Assembly (NCBI GenBank): GCA_004194705.1
Contig: SADC01000014.1
Coordinates: 298,491 to 362,490, forward strand
Reading direction: 5' to 3'
Length of the DNA stretch: 64,000 nucleotides
Source: Ditylenchus dipsaci
Lineage: Eukaryota > Nematoda > Chromadorea > Rhabditida > Anguinidae
The notes beneath the pieces were generated by a model, which was not told the origin of the DNA, made no database searches, and saw nothing but the letters and a program-made list of their open reading frames with translations. A program made the position numbers and the translations under genes. Positions 23,001-54,033 of this stretch are shown piece by piece (the stretch's first letter is position 1; every line of letters begins with the position of its first letter).

Positions 23001-25305
23001 TGTAGTTGGAACATGCGCAATCACGAGTTGAGATGCCTGCAAGACTGATTGGATTGATTTTTGAGAATCAGTTAAAAGATAGGTATACCATCTCGGAAAC
23101 AGGAAGCACATTCTGGACGGCATTTGTGGCACATCTAAATGAGAAAATTGTTGGGTCTTTTTTTAATGAAATAAAATTTAAAAAATTACGTATTTGGATA
23201 TGTTTCGTGGGCCAACTCCCACATAATAGTTGCCTGAAATATTGTTGCTTGGCCACAGACGGTCTTAAAAAATTAATTAATGATTATGGGAAGCCGGTAT
23301 TAAAGCTAAAAATTACGTTTTCAGTTTCTCCAACTAAACACCTCAACTGAAAGTAATAAAATATTATAAAAAGTTATTCAGAACTGAAGATCAAGATTTT
23401 TCCTTGTTTTCTAAAACTATCGATGACATTTTTAATTGCAATATAGAATCCTCCCCACGCAAACGTGTCGGATGGCAGAGATAGTTGCGTTTTCGTGCTT
23501 CTCGACCCGATTTTATGAGAAAGTCGCGTGTTTTCAGTGTGTGGTCAAGGTAAATTGATCGTTCAATTTTTTAGGAATTTTTTCAATTTCAGCTTTAACA
23601 AAAGTTCGAATCCTGGTAATGGCGAACATGATTTTTTCTTGACCAGTTATAGCCGTAATATTTTTGTAAAGAGTCAGTAAACATCAGGGGGGTTAAAAAA
23701 CCATCTAGTACCCATTTTGAAGGGGTATCACTTTGCGAAAATTGAAAACAATTAATTAAGAGGAAAAACACAAATTAGCTCTCATGAAAAAGTTCAATAA
23801 TACAGTCAACCCTCATCATAATGACACCTATTTAAAAAAAAACGGTGAAAACCCTTGTTTTCGAAAAACGGTATCACTGTATCAAGTGAAATACCCGCCG
23901 GTTGTTTTTGGCAAAACTGTTGTCAATTACAAAGACAAGTGAATATCAAAACCTTATTGTCCTCCTCCTCGATAGCATATCTGCACCTATTACAACCGCC
24001 TTTTCCAAGGTGTGGTTTAGGGCCAGTACATCTGAACTCCAAAATTATATTTCACCCTATTAGTATTCGCATTCACTCACCCAAGCCCATAACAAGCCAA
24101 ATCACATAACTCGCACCGAACCCCATCAGCATAGGTCTCATTAGGACATTTGGACACACACCTTTTATTTTCATCTCGCACAATAATGTAGCCATCAGGG
24201 GTCTCATCAGCCTCCTTATGTGTCCATTGCTCGAATTTTTTGCATTTGGAGCATTGTGTGGGATCTGGTCCGTCACACTCAAGCCTAAAAAGCTGGGGGT
24301 TTTAGAAAATATTTTGAATGGAAATAAGAGGTAAGCTAACACTGCTCATGGCATTGATGGCACTGGTACTTGTCTTCATCCACATAGTACCTAAAAAATT
24401 TCACAAATTTTTTCTTTGGGCAAAAAGCATACCCTTCCGTTGGACATGTGGCAGCACACTTCTGGGAATACTTGTGGAAGTAGTTTTGGCATCGAACACA
24501 CATTTTGGGCCTAAAACAGATATTAGAAGTGTAGAGACGGACAAATATCAACCTTACCAGGTCTCCCAGCAGCCAAGTGACGCGTCACAGTTGGCGTCAC
24601 ATTTTCGACTATCCTCTCTGAAAAATTTGTGGTTATATTGAAGTCCTATCTGATGGGGTATAAAACTTGAGAATTTAGGAACGTTCTGGTAACCCTGAAA
24701 CCAAAAGGATTCCCGTCCTCATCAATTAAAATTTGATTTCAAATTGCTATTCGTAAGCCCTAAAATATTTTTGCCCAAACTCGCATAAACAAATTCAGTC
24801 TTCGATTAAATAGGATTGTCGACTCAACGCCTAGATACAGACTTTTCACGTCGAAGTCAAAAAAAACAACCCTCGACTTTCGTCTCAACTTATAAAGGGG
24901 TGGCCCATACAAGAAAACGATGACCACCCTGCTCCCACTTTTGTAGCAACCGTGCCTATAATTCGCGGATTTTTTAAAAGGCGGTTGCTACGAAGAAGTA
25001 TCCACACATAAGTAATTTGCGGATTTCTGAAGAAATCCGCAAATTAGTTTTTTATTGCTACTACTGAGCTAGTGATTGACTAAACATGGCCTTATTTCGT
25101 GGGGTGGTCTTATATCAAAGCCCTACTGCACTGAAATTTTTATTTATGAAAAATCACGTCAATTTTTTTTGCTAAATTTTTTATTTATTTACACCCCTCT
25201 GCCAAAACCTCAAAAGTCATTCTCTAGAAATTGAAACTATTTTCGGTCTGAAAATCAGTCGGATTTTGGGACTCTTTTTTTGGCATTCAGGCCCTGGTTA
25301 AACTA

Positions 25306-26436
25306 CAGTCGAACCTCGATAGTAGATACCCCTTGGGACCGGGCTAGATCTATTTACTATCGAGGGTATCTATTATCGGGGGTTTACTATCGAGAGGCAG
25401 ACAACCAAATTTTGGGTCAGAAGTATCCATTATTGAGGGTAAAGTGGAATCTTTAAGTGCTTTGCCAATAGTGATACTTTATTCAGTGACGAAGAATAAC
25501 AGTGCGATTAAACAAGAATTACGTTAGCGGCTTGATAGAAATCACTTAAGGCTCTGCTTCCATTTCTTTTGACCATTGCCAGAAAGCTTCATAAGGTCCT
25601 CTGACGGAGGAGGGGATTGGCAAAATTTTTTCCAGATTTACGGTACCATCACAATGCACGATGAGCCTCTAAAATTGATGGCCTTCTTCCATTTCAACGT
25701 CGCTGTCCACATCAAAATTCGAAGCCTGGATTGATTTCCTTCAGTGTTGAACCGTCTACAGCGAGTTAAAGACTGACAACGCAAAAACCAGATGAATTGT
25801 CAAGCATTGCAAAGGAAAGTCAGCCTTTTCACTGAAATATAAAACTAAACTCTGGGAAATTATTTGCTAAATAAATCAAGACACTGTAAAGTTTTCCAGC
25901 CGTGCTGTTTTAAGAAATCTTTTCTTTCTTTGGACATACCCAAAGCCATCAAAGAAGCCGATTTGTTTTCATATCAGGTAAAAGTCCGCCAAAATCTTTC
26001 GAAATTATTCGTTCTTAAGTAAACACCCCAACAAAGACATATGGTCGAGGAAAGGTGGGAAATTAACTATCTCGTGGATTACGCTAATTTTCTAGGGTAT
26101 GGCACCTGACTTGAAGTATGTGGAGTCGGGTTCTCGAACAATGAACTAACGAATTTAAATAATATGGTCGAGATTTCGAGCCAAAATAAGTGCCAATTAA
26201 AAATAAGCGATCTAACAAACAATTTCCAAAATTACACTTTAAAAAAGATCTTTCCATTTAGACCTTAGTGTTAAAGTATCAATTATTAGGGCAAAATAAA
26301 GGTCAAAAAAGAGTACAGAGTGAAAACTTTAATCCACCAAGATTTTTTTTAGGGTTAGAGAGGTTAGATTTGCCTTATTTTAAGTAAAGACCAACCAAAA
26401 TGCCAAAGGTTCTAACGAAGGGTATCTATTAAAGGG
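25306..26436. other. Mosaic join between copy 1 and copy 2
   Basis: From 25306 the sequence follows the Tigger element of the EGFR intron (as at 44675-45187) but with many small indels. At about 25790 it becomes UGDH (as 3035-3408), at 26141 Tigger again (as 45506-45690), at 26311 UGDH (as 3623-3662), at 26356 Tigger (as 45750-45815), and at 26437 UGDH for good. Both sources advance in step. UGDH exons 3469-3492 and 3668-3750 have no counterpart here. A consensus built from two misaligned read sets would look like this. Confidence 0.85.
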
Positions 26437-26845
26437 TAATCAAAAATATCAGGTCTTATCCAATCCAGAATTTTTGTCTGAAGGGACAGCCATCAGGGAC
26501 TTGTAAGTATTTACAGCACGACTGATCTTTCGTTAAAATTTGAAAATGATGCGAAAGAATTCAATATTCTCAGAGCAAATCCAGACCGCATATTGATTGG
26601 CGGAGAACAGTCTGAAGCAGGAGCTGCGGCGATTGCCAAATTAGCTGCCGTCTACCAAATCTGGGTACCTGAACACCGAATCATAACCACCAATACTTGG
26701 TCCTCGGAACTTTCTAAACTGGCTGCCAATGCTTTTTTGGTGGGTTAGCGTAGTTTTGCTCAAGAAAAAAGTTATCATAAATTTGCAGGCACAGAGAATC
26801 TCGAGTATCAATGCCATTTCTGCTGGTTTGTTTATCGGTTGATAT

Positions 26846-27422
26846 GGTTACGCGACATTTGCGCGCCGACACTTGCGCACCGACATTTGCGCATGACACT
26901 CAAGTTTATTATAATCAACAACCTGGACTTAAAATTGGTCAATAGCAAAAATATCATACCTGATTCGTGAGTTAAACCTATTTGGACAAATCAAAAAGGG
27001 TGACTTCACCTATCTGAATCCAAGCAATAGGACAAGTGTTTAACCAAAGGGATAATCCCCTCCACAACCAAAATATTTTGGGTTTAGGTCAAGGAGCTTC
27101 TGGGCAAAAGTCAATAGAAACCAGCGTTAGGAACACGCTTCTAAATAATACCTATAACACTTGGAAGGTACCTTAGCGATATGACCATCTATATGGCTAC
27201 CTTTCTTAGATTTTGTAAATTGGAGATGTTCCTGGACTCCTGAGGATAGTTCAGGGCAATTAAACATGAATCGGACTACTAAGGATGGATCAGGACTATT
27301 GGCGATGGTTGAGAACTCCAAAGGATGGTCCAGGAAGGTCATCTATTTTTTTACTAGAAAATACATTTTTGGTGCGCAAGTGTCGGTGCGCAAATGTCGT
27401 GGTGCGCAAATGTCGCGTAACC
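26846..27422. mobile_element. hAT-like MITE in UGDH intron, copy 2
   Basis: Same insertion as at 4189, with GTTGATAT and GTTAATAT on its sides. Its right end has one more GGTGCGCAAGTGTC unit than copy 1, showing that the subterminal repeats vary in number. Confidence 0.75.
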
Positions 27423-27606
27423 GTTAATATATTTGGACATTATTTGGTTTGGATTTAGTTTGTGAGGCAACAGGGGCAGACGTTAGGGAAGTAGCTCATG
27501 CAGTGGGGTGTGACACTAGAATAGGCGATAAGTTCTTGAACGCTAGTGTTGGTAGGTGCTTAAAGCTAGCTTTGGGCAAAAAAATTATTACGTAAATTTT
27601 TTTAAG

Positions 27607-27619
27607 GATTTGGTGGAAG
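27607..27619 (+). other. UGDH 13-nt FGGS microexon, copy 2
   Basis: Identical to the microexon at 4938 in sequence, acceptor (TTTAAG) and donor (GTAATA). It restores the active-site FGGSC motif when spliced. Confidence 0.85.
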
Positions 27620-28199
27620 GTAATAATTAATTACAGAAAAATTATGTCTTTAAAGTAATAATTAGGTGTACGTCTGAATTCCAAATTTTGCTGCTTTGTA
27701 GCTTCTTTGGTTTTTTATTTCTGGCATCGATTACATGGCTACTGAAAGTCCTTACTTTTGAGCAGAAAAACTAAATTATTACGGCTAGGGTAAAAAAGAG
27801 CTTGAAGGATATCTATGAGAAGCTTCTAAGGTCGACCACTGAAAGGATTTTACGTTGAAACGGAAATTCAATAAGTTCTAGGGATGAAGGCTGAAGACTT
27901 TTTAAAACGAACCTCAAGCCGATCTGGACGACTACCTGACCGCAAACAACTAACGCGATACCAAAAATGATGCTCATCAGCGGTTGTAGAGCAAAAATAT
28001 TAATCAAATATTCTTCAAAGTATTTTCGCCAAAAAAAGGTCGGACTTAAACCAAACTAGTATAGTTTTAAACTTGTACAAAAATGAATTATAGTCTAACA
28101 ACGTGAACAAGCCATTAAGGTCTGAAACACTTTTAATGTACAACTCGAAATACATTTTTCACGTAGCTGTGATTTCTTAATCAAGATTAATTTTTGATA

Positions 28200-28377
28200 C
28201 AGTCGAACTTCTTTATAAGCTACACTCCGTATAAGCTACACCTCCTTATAAGCTACACCCGAGTCCGGTCCCAAATGGGGTCTGTTCCGTATAATATACC
28301 CCCTCTATAAGCTACACCTCTCTATAAGCTACATCTAGGATCAGTTTCGAGGTGTAGCTTATAGAGAAGTTTGACTG
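28200..28377. mobile_element. pogo/Tigger-type MITE in UGDH intron, copy 2
   Basis: Same insertion as at 5530, with TA on both sides. Its left end reads CAGTCGAACTTC rather than CAGTCAAACTTC. Confidence 0.75.
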
Positions 28378-28713
28378 TATAGGTATTATATTAGCCGTGC
28401 AGTCATCTCCCAAATATACTGGATCCGGTAAATTTGTGAAATGTCCCAAGAACAACAAGGGGACCTAGGCATATTTTTTATATTTTTTTCGAAAGTTCTT
28501 AGATTATGTCCAAACAATCTCAAAACACCTAAATAACCTAAACCACCTCGAACCACCCAAAACCACCCTAAAACATCCCAACCATCTTAAAACACTCCAA
28601 ATTACTCCAAACCACTCGAACAAGCACCCCAAAATTGCTGTAACTACCGTTTTTAGGCTTATGCCTTAGGCACAGGGTAAGCGAGCGTATACTAGCCGGG
28701 ACTAATAAATATA

Positions 28714-29523
28714 TCTCTATATAGTATTTGGACAATGTTTGTCATTCTGTCTGTCACGTTTTTGGTTTTGTATTTTTTTTCGCGTTTTCTGATAAGAACT
28801 CGGGAAAAGCTCAACGTTACGTTGTAGCCCGAATCCTTGGCCACATTTTAAGCTATCGCACGGCTCATTTGGCCGACACCCCTGAGACGTCACTTAATTT
28901 TAAGGTTCGTCGTGCACGGGTTTTTGACCCTTTTGGGCATTTTTTGAATAGTAAGGGTTTTTTTCGGGGATTTTTGTACCGAAGTCGGGAAAAGCTCAAC
29001 GTTACGTTGTAGCGCTAATTCTGAGCTACATTTTGAGTTATCGCACGGCTCATTTGGCCGACACCCCTGAGACGTCACTTAATTTTTAGGTTCGTCGTGC
29101 AGGGTATTTTAGGGGGTTTTTGATACTTATGGGCAAAATACCTTATGGGCAAATACCGAGACGGGGGCGCCGGTAATGTGACGAAGGGGGCGAAAACGGC
29201 GGGGGCGAAGACTACAACCACGGATGAGTCAAGCACGTAGCGGGGGCGTGTTGTCCTTATTGTTATCTTCGCTGTGCAGGGGCGCTATCGTTATTTTTGT
29301 TGTGCGGGGGAGTTGTTGCCGTTATCTTTACATAATAAAGTTGTTACAAAGTTTTGCGCCCAGCGTTTTTCCTAATGATCCGCTTCCTAAAATAATTTTT
29401 GTGTGTTAATATTGCTGTTATATGCCCAATGTTTTAATAGAGTATATTTTGTCAAATCCATTTTCGGCGGTAAATACAAAAATGTTTTGTTATTAGGCGC
29501 CTGTAAGGCGCCAGTCCACCTAG
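28714..29523. mobile_element. Non-autonomous Helitron, copy 2 only
   Basis: The insert starts TCTCTATATAGTA and ends with a GGCGCC-TGTAA-GGCGCC hairpin, ten bases, then CTAG. It lies exactly between A and T, without target duplication, as Helitrons do. Copy 1 holds the empty site (CTAATATA|TCTAATGGG). It has no Rep/helicase frame. The interior contains a unit of about 185 bp duplicated in tandem (from about 28801 and 28986), beginning CGGGAAAAGCTCAACGTTAC. Next to it lies a GC-rich stretch of GGGGGCG words at 29160-29260, unlike the rest of the window. Confidence 0.88.
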
Positions 29524-30650
29524 TCTAATGGGTGATTATGGACGGGTGCTGTTTATGTGGTTGGTTTATAATAGTTTAAGAGTGTTTGGGTTTTTTTTAG
29601 CAAAAGAAAAGAAATGTTGAATATCATTGCGATGTCTCCTTAGAATGTTATGAAATTGATTGTTAGCTCGATTGTTGTATGTAACAAAATTTGAGTGAGC
29701 ACTTCAAGTGGTGAAAAAAATAGAAGGCCAGTCTCTAATAGAAGGCACCTCCTGAGGGAGGTTAAAAATAGAAGGTCATGGCCTTCTACTAGAATATATA
29801 CGGTACTTTAAGTTGCTTCCAAAAAGATGTGATGAGTTTGGTCTACCTATGCGAAACTCTTCAACTCAGACAAGTAGCCGACTACTGGCTGAGTGTAAGC
29901 GGTTTGGTTTTGCTCTAAATAAAGTTAACATATTTTTTTCTGATCTAGGTGATCGAAATAAATGACTATCAAAGAAGACGATTTGCAGGTTAGGAATAAA
30001 ATTTAAAAAATGCACCATTGTTCCACGTTGAAAATCTCAGACAAAATTATCGCTGAATTGTTCAACACCATCACTGACAAAAAGATTGGTACCAAATTTA
30101 TTTATATGATAAAAAGTCAAAAACTTTGATATTTTAGCCATTTTTGGATTCGCTTTTAAGAAAAATACTGGAGACACTAGGTGAGGCATTTTTTTAGTTA
30201 TACGGCAGAATTTGAAAACACATTAATTATATTTTTTGTCAAGGCTTTTATAAAAATTTACAGAGAGTCCTCTGCGATCCATATTGGACGTTTTCTGTTA
30301 GAAGAGCACGCTCAGCTTTGTTTCTACGACCCCAAAGTATCACAAGCGACCATTCGATTTGATCTGGCAAACCATATTGACAAAAAACAAGGTAATAACA
30401 CTTTTCAAACAAAAAATACCAAATTTTTGGCTAAATTTCTACATATCTTATTTACTCAAAACTGTCAAAAATAAAACTTTTTTGACTGTTTTTAGCGAAA
30501 AATTTGCCGAATTGTTCTGTTTAGTCGATAAACTGGTGACCGTCAGTGATAACCCCTATTCTGCAGCTGAAGATGCTCATGCAGTCGTTATTCTGACAGA
30601 ATGGGATGAATTTGTGGTAAGTTAAACTGATTTGCTCAAATATTGCTTAA

Positions 30651-30879
30651 AAGGGCATGCCCGTGCATTTCAAGAAGTTATGGAGGACCAGCAAATTTTT
30701 TTAAATTCTTCCATTTTGCACTCATTTTGAATCAAAATTAATATTGACGACCCTATACTACTTTTAAAAACTAGACAGAAAACATAAAAAATCTGGAAGA
30801 GGACGCATGTGAAACTTGATCTAGAAAGAAAAAAGTGCTGGTCCCCGCCTTTTCTACGTGTCGGGCACGGGCATGCCCT
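30651..30879. mobile_element. TTAA-type MITE in UGDH intron, copy 2
   Basis: Same insertion as at 7164, with TTAA at both sides and AAGGGCATGCCCGTG at the left end. Confidence 0.7.
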
Positions 30880-31191
30880 TTAAACAAAATCTGTCGTTTA
30901 GGATCTGGACTATGGTAAAATTTACGCAAGCATGAAGAAACCAGCTTCCTTATTTGATGGTCGTTTGATAATTGACCAAGACAAACTAAGAAATATTGGT
31001 TTCCGAGTATTTTCCATCGGTTCAGCTTCCAATCAATCACTTAATTTATTTCCTTGAATAATTCTTTGAGCGGCACTTATTCTGTTTGTTCCTCATTTCC
31101 CTTTTTGGTCAAATTTATTTTGTTTTTTTTGACCAAAATAAGCCACTTTGATCATATTTTTCATATTTATTGCTTATTCTTCGTACTTCTA

Positions 31192-31446
31192 CAGGGTGTC
31201 CAACAAAAACTGCACCATTTTCGAAAAAATTTGTCAAGGGCTTCCGCGGACTGGTGAAACCACAAAAAATTGAGGTTTTAGCCAACAAATTTGAACCAGT
31301 TATAGCTTAAATGACTATAAAATATTAAATTAACAGAGAGAAGATATTTACCCGACCATTTGTGAATAAAAATTTGGTTGAAACTTAATAGCAAATGTAA
31401 AAGGGCGAGAATTCGAAAAATGGCGCAGTTTTTATTGGACACCCTG
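31192..31446. mobile_element. Mariner-like MITE (CAGGGTGTCCAA ends), copy 2
   Basis: Same insertion as at 7706, flanked by TA, with inverted CAGGGTGTCCAA ends. Confidence 0.8.
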
Positions 31447-31728
31447 TAGTGTTCTTCGTTATATCTTACCAAAAAGTTGTTTGAGTTCGTTCTAACGTAC
31501 AAAACCGGCCTTATGCCTGCACACCAACGAAAGGGGGACCATCTTCATTTTATGAAGAGGAAATTATCACTAACACAGTAGTTGCCATTAAAAGTTTTTA
31601 ATTTTAAAAACCAAGTCAAAAAATGACTTTTTCAGGACAAAAAAATTCAACTTTTTTGACCAAAATAGGGGAGGAGGCGGGACAGACGGAATAAGTACAC
31701 TGAGCTTTATATCAGTTCATATTAATCT

Positions 31729-32606
31729 CGTGGTGCGCAAAAGAGATAAAATTATCTGAACCGGTAAATTTATCTGCCAAACCAAATTTTATTGGTCAGA
31801 TAAAATTTTATCTCACAGATAAAATTTAGTTTTTTAATGAAATTTACTAACTAGAACTAACAGATGGGTTGAAAAATCAAGATCTTAAAAATAGGCGAAA
31901 TTAAAATTTTTAATAGGTTCCATGAACTTAAGTTTGGACTCCAAAAGATTCAAAATCTGGATTTTCATTGTACGAATGTTCTGTCCATACTCCTGCGGGA
32001 GCATAACTGTGTTCATGCGGGGGCATCGCTCGGTATCTAAAGTCTCTATTTTGCAACCCATCGGTTAAATGTCTAATGACTTTATTTAAAAGAAATTTTT
32101 CACCTGTCAGATAAAAATTTTGGGGTATAGACGTTTCTCGAAAATGAAACTTTTTTCATTTTCGAGAAACGTTTCTCGAATTTGAAACTCAAAAGAGTAA
32201 AATATCTCTAGGTGTATACCTTATTTAGACATATCAAGGGTATTTGGCTGAATGTGATGACCAAAGTCCAGCATATTCCACATTGCGGGGTTAGGGTTAA
32301 CACATGTATGTACGCTTATCCCTTGCAATGTGGAGTGTGCTGGTATTTGGCCGCGAAGCGGCCAAATACCCTTGGTATGTCTAAATAAGTATCTTTACAG
32401 GTATACATATATACCCCTAGAGATATTTTACTCTTTTGAGTTTCAAATTCGAGAAACGTTTCTCGAAAATGAAAAAAGTTTCATTTTCGAGAAACGTCTA
32501 TGCACCAAAATTTTCTCTTAAATAAGTAATTTAATCTATCACATAAAATCATCTCTGATGGATTAATTTATCAGTCACGATAAATTCGTCTGTTTTGCGC
32601 ACCACG
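31729..32606. mobile_element. hAT-like MITE carrying a nested MITE, copy 2
   Basis: Same insertion as at 8247, with ATTAATCT on both sides and CGTGGTGCGCAAAA ends. It is longer because a foldback MITE has entered at 32122. Confidence 0.85.
32122..32506. mobile_element. Foldback MITE (GGGGTATAGACGTTTC family), copy 2 only
   Basis: Starts GGGGTATAGACGTTTCTC and ends GAAACGTCTATGCACC with a perfect 8-bp duplication AAAATTTT; copy 1 has the empty site. The terminal stems are CGTTTCTCGAAAATGAAAC palindromes around GAGAAACGTTTCTC. The interior shares TATCTCTAGGTGTATA and ACATGTATGTACGC words with the member at 47022. Confidence 0.9.
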
Positions 32607-33910
32607 ATTAATCTTTAAAAATCATATTATCTGCAATACATTCCATCCTGCTTCAACCGGCAAAGAAACGGCGAAATGAAAATCCTTGCGATTTTCGGAC
32701 CAGACTGACGAATTATAAAATGTTATAGATATCGAAAATAGAGGTCAAAAAAGGTTTTAGACCTGGTCGAAAAACTTACTTGAGAGAATGCCGGATTAGA
32801 GAGGGTGCACTTTAGCCCACTACTTTCTTGCTTGATTGTTTAAATTATTTTTAATCTTGTAATTGTTTAATAAAGCTGTTTCTCAAAATTGAAAAATTTA
32901 TTTATTTCAAAATCGATCAAATTTTTGTAAACTGAGTCGATTTAAGTGTATTTTCTAGAATGAGAGTTTTGCTACGAAAATTGTGTGGCGTTAGCCACGT
33001 CGCAGTGAAAAAATCGGTAAGGGACCTAAACGAGTTAAAAACAAAGAGATTTTGTAAAATTCGGCCAAAAATGGGTTAATGAAGTTAAAGTGACATATCA
33101 GCGTGTTACAAAGCAAGTTAAGGCAGGAACCAGCAATTTTTTGAAAGTCGTCCGTGTTTTCACTGGTTTCGTGTTAAATCTGATATTTATGACCTTATCC
33201 TACTTTTAAAAGTAGGTAGACAGAAAACTTGCGTCGGATCAGTAAGAACGCTTATAAAAAATTTGCAAGAGAGAAATAAATTTCTGCCCCGACTTTCTTT
33301 CGGTGTAACGGACTGGTATGCCTTCGTAAGGAGAGATTTTGGAACACTAACTACGTTAATTTCATAACATATACCCCAGTAAGTTTAGAACTTTTATTTC
33401 ATTGTAAACCACCTTTCTACTACCTTGGTTTTTAGTATAGATTGCTTTTAGTTGTTTTAAAAAAACCGAGGGGAGTTCAAATTATTCAATTGAAAGCATT
33501 TTGGCGATAAGGAAAATTTTCGATAGAAACAAGTTTTGCTTATTTGATTTACCCATCGCTGCCTAAACATTTAATCGAGTGGTAAAAGTTACAGCCTTTT
33601 CCAAATAAATTTTATTACAAGACCGGATGTTAAACGCAAAACTGTTTTTACAAATATGCAAAATAATATATAGCTATAAGAGCTGACAAAGAATAAACCA
33701 AAAATTCTACAATACATAACAGAATTATACGATAAGATCAAGTGAAACCCGTATATTAGGCAAAAATATTCACATTTTTAATTAAAATTCACATGATTGT
33801 TTTTTCACTCAACTAAAATAAAATAACTAAAAGCTGCATTATTTAGAAAACAAACAATGAGATAGGTCTTTACGAATCATTAAAAGCTAGTCTGATAACA
33901 ACAACAACAA

Positions 33911-52613
<18,703 letters not shown>

Positions 52614-53528
52614 CTCCCTAATTATTTAGAAGTTAGCATTAGTTTCTGAAAACCCCGAAATATGGCACAACCAGGGTATTATGTTTGTGATTATGGCCAG
52701 ACAGGAAAAAGGCGTTGGAACAGCCTGCATTATTGTCCCCACGCCCATTCAACACATTCGCGACCTTCTGGACAATAAAAAACGGGAAATTGTGCAAATA
52801 TTGCGCAAAAGTAAATACTAAACAAGAGGAAGATGCGCCAAAGAATCTGGCCTCACAAATGGCCAATTCCAAAAATTTTAATTATAGCAAATGATTAAAA
52901 GGATCCCAAATGGCCTGGGGACTTTTCTAAGAAAAAAGTTCACTTTTAGGTGCATTTTGTTGCAATCAGATTTATGGATTTCGAAAAGAACACTTTAAAA
53001 TTTTTTATTATAAAAATTATAAAATAATTTGTTTCTAAAATGGCTAGTTTAAATTTGGAGTCGTTGTTTCATTTTTTTTGTTTCACATCATATTTGTTTG
53101 CGCAGTAAACCTCTTGCCTTGAGAGATATTTTATCTCTCAGTGTAGGCACTTTTGTGCCAAAAAATTTCTGCCGTCAAGTCTTGATTTAACATGCATCGC
53201 TCAATTTCGTTCCCGTCTAGTAACCGACATTTTTTTACCCTGATTTTTCAAGTGTTTCAATAATTTGCCATTTTAAAAACGCAACCTTGATTAAGTGACC
53301 TCCTTTTAAAATTAGAAGCCTTTATACCGAGATTTTGTTTTTTGAATGGCGAAATTATTTAGTTGATCGGAATAACGACCAGATAGCAAAACCCTTCAAA
53401 AATCAGGGTAAAAAATTGCCGGACCCTAGGCGGGAAAAAACTTGGGCTAGACCACTATATATCGAGTTCTGACTGTATCTCCCTTGTTTTATTCCTATGA
53501 GGCAGGCAGCAATCCAGGGCTATTATAT
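52614..53528. other. EGFR upstream region, nothing recognised
   Basis: Sequence immediately 5' of the EGFR start codon. It should hold part of the 5' UTR or promoter, but I see no clear core element. A 77-codon open frame on the - strand here has no recognisable motif. Confidence 0.4.
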
Positions 53529-54033
53529 GGGCATAGCTGAATTTTGCAGCAAAAAGTCTTAATTTTGCAGCAAATTATCTTAATTCTGCAGCAAATCTTT
53601 CATAAAATGACTTGGATTGCTCAGAACCCCACCCTGGAGCGGCCATAAGCCCCTGAAAGTTGATTTTTTCGGGGGTTGATGGAAGGGGAGAGGGCAGACT
53701 TTTTGCGAAAATTCGATTAGGCGGATCAGAATTCCAGTCCGATGCGCTTAATCGCTCAGAATTCCACCCTAGACCGCTCAAAACCACCACAAACCTGAAA
53801 TTCTGAGTTATTAAGCCCATCGGACTGGAATTCTGATCCGCCCAATCAAATTTTCGCAAAAAGTTTACCCCCCCCCTTCTTCAACCAACCCCCAAAAAAC
53901 CAACTTTCAGGGGCTTCTGGCCACTCCAGGGTGGGTTCTGAGCGATCCAAGTCATTTTATGAAAAATTTGCTGCAGATATAAAACAATTTGCTGCAAAAT
54001 TAAGACTTTTTGCTGCAAAATTCAGTTATGCCC
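53529..54033. mobile_element. Foldback MITE (GGGCATAGCTGAATTTTGC ends)
   Basis: Long inverted repeat starting GGGCATAGCTGAATTTTGC, with 9-bp duplication CTATTATAT. The arms carry repeated TTTTGCAGCAAA words. The inner core, containing CTTGGATTGCTCAGAA and CTGAAAGTTG, is homologous to that of the element at 62.4 kb although the ends differ. Confidence 0.85.

Larger units (their letters stand above)
10030..24610 (-). pseudogene. EGF-receptor tyrosine kinase, 5'-truncated copy 1
   Basis: This is the 3' part of a spliced EGFR-family receptor. It covers the later cysteine-rich (furin-like) repeats (22.66-24.61 kb), a membrane segment (about 21785-21845, IISAAFAAFLLFIIVI), the kinase (17.2-21.5 kb plus 12.72-12.81 kb) and a tyrosine-rich tail (10.03-12.67 kb). 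Kinase landmarks are the glycine loop GQGAFG, VAIK, HRDLATRN and DFG. The signal peptide, both ligand-binding L domains and the first cysteine-rich block are missing. Single-base losses relative to copy 2 shift the frame near 17260, 22914 and 24281. A 4.3-kb transposon sits in a kinase intron. Taken literally it is a pseudogene. If the window joins two haplotypes, it is instead one allele of the receptor at 33911-52613. The C-terminus ends ETAI. Confidence 0.85.
26453..31057 (+). pseudogene. UDP-glucose 6-dehydrogenase, 5'-truncated copy 2
   Basis: This copy carries the UGDH exons from [13 protein letters not shown] to the stop codon, with the same splice sites as copy 1, including the 13-nt FGGS microexon at 27607-27619. 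Earlier exons survive only as fragments in the mosaic join, and the dinucleotide-binding GAGYVGG exon is absent. Where copy 1 has a frameshift (its base 6850), this copy reads through in frame ([11 protein letters not shown]). If the two copies are alleles, this is the better version of the C-terminal half. If the duplication is real, it is a truncated pseudogene without promoter or coenzyme-binding fold. The stop TGA is at 31055-31057. Confidence 0.85.

Noticed and set aside
28714..29523. SINE or LINE 3' end
   Set aside because: There is no target duplication or A tail; the TC start, hairpin, CTAG end and A/T insertion site fit a Helitron.
52639..52872. 77-codon frame just upstream of EGFR as an extra EGFR N-terminus
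   Set aside because: It has no signal-like or receptor motif and is not in a phase that clearly joins the first EGFR exon.
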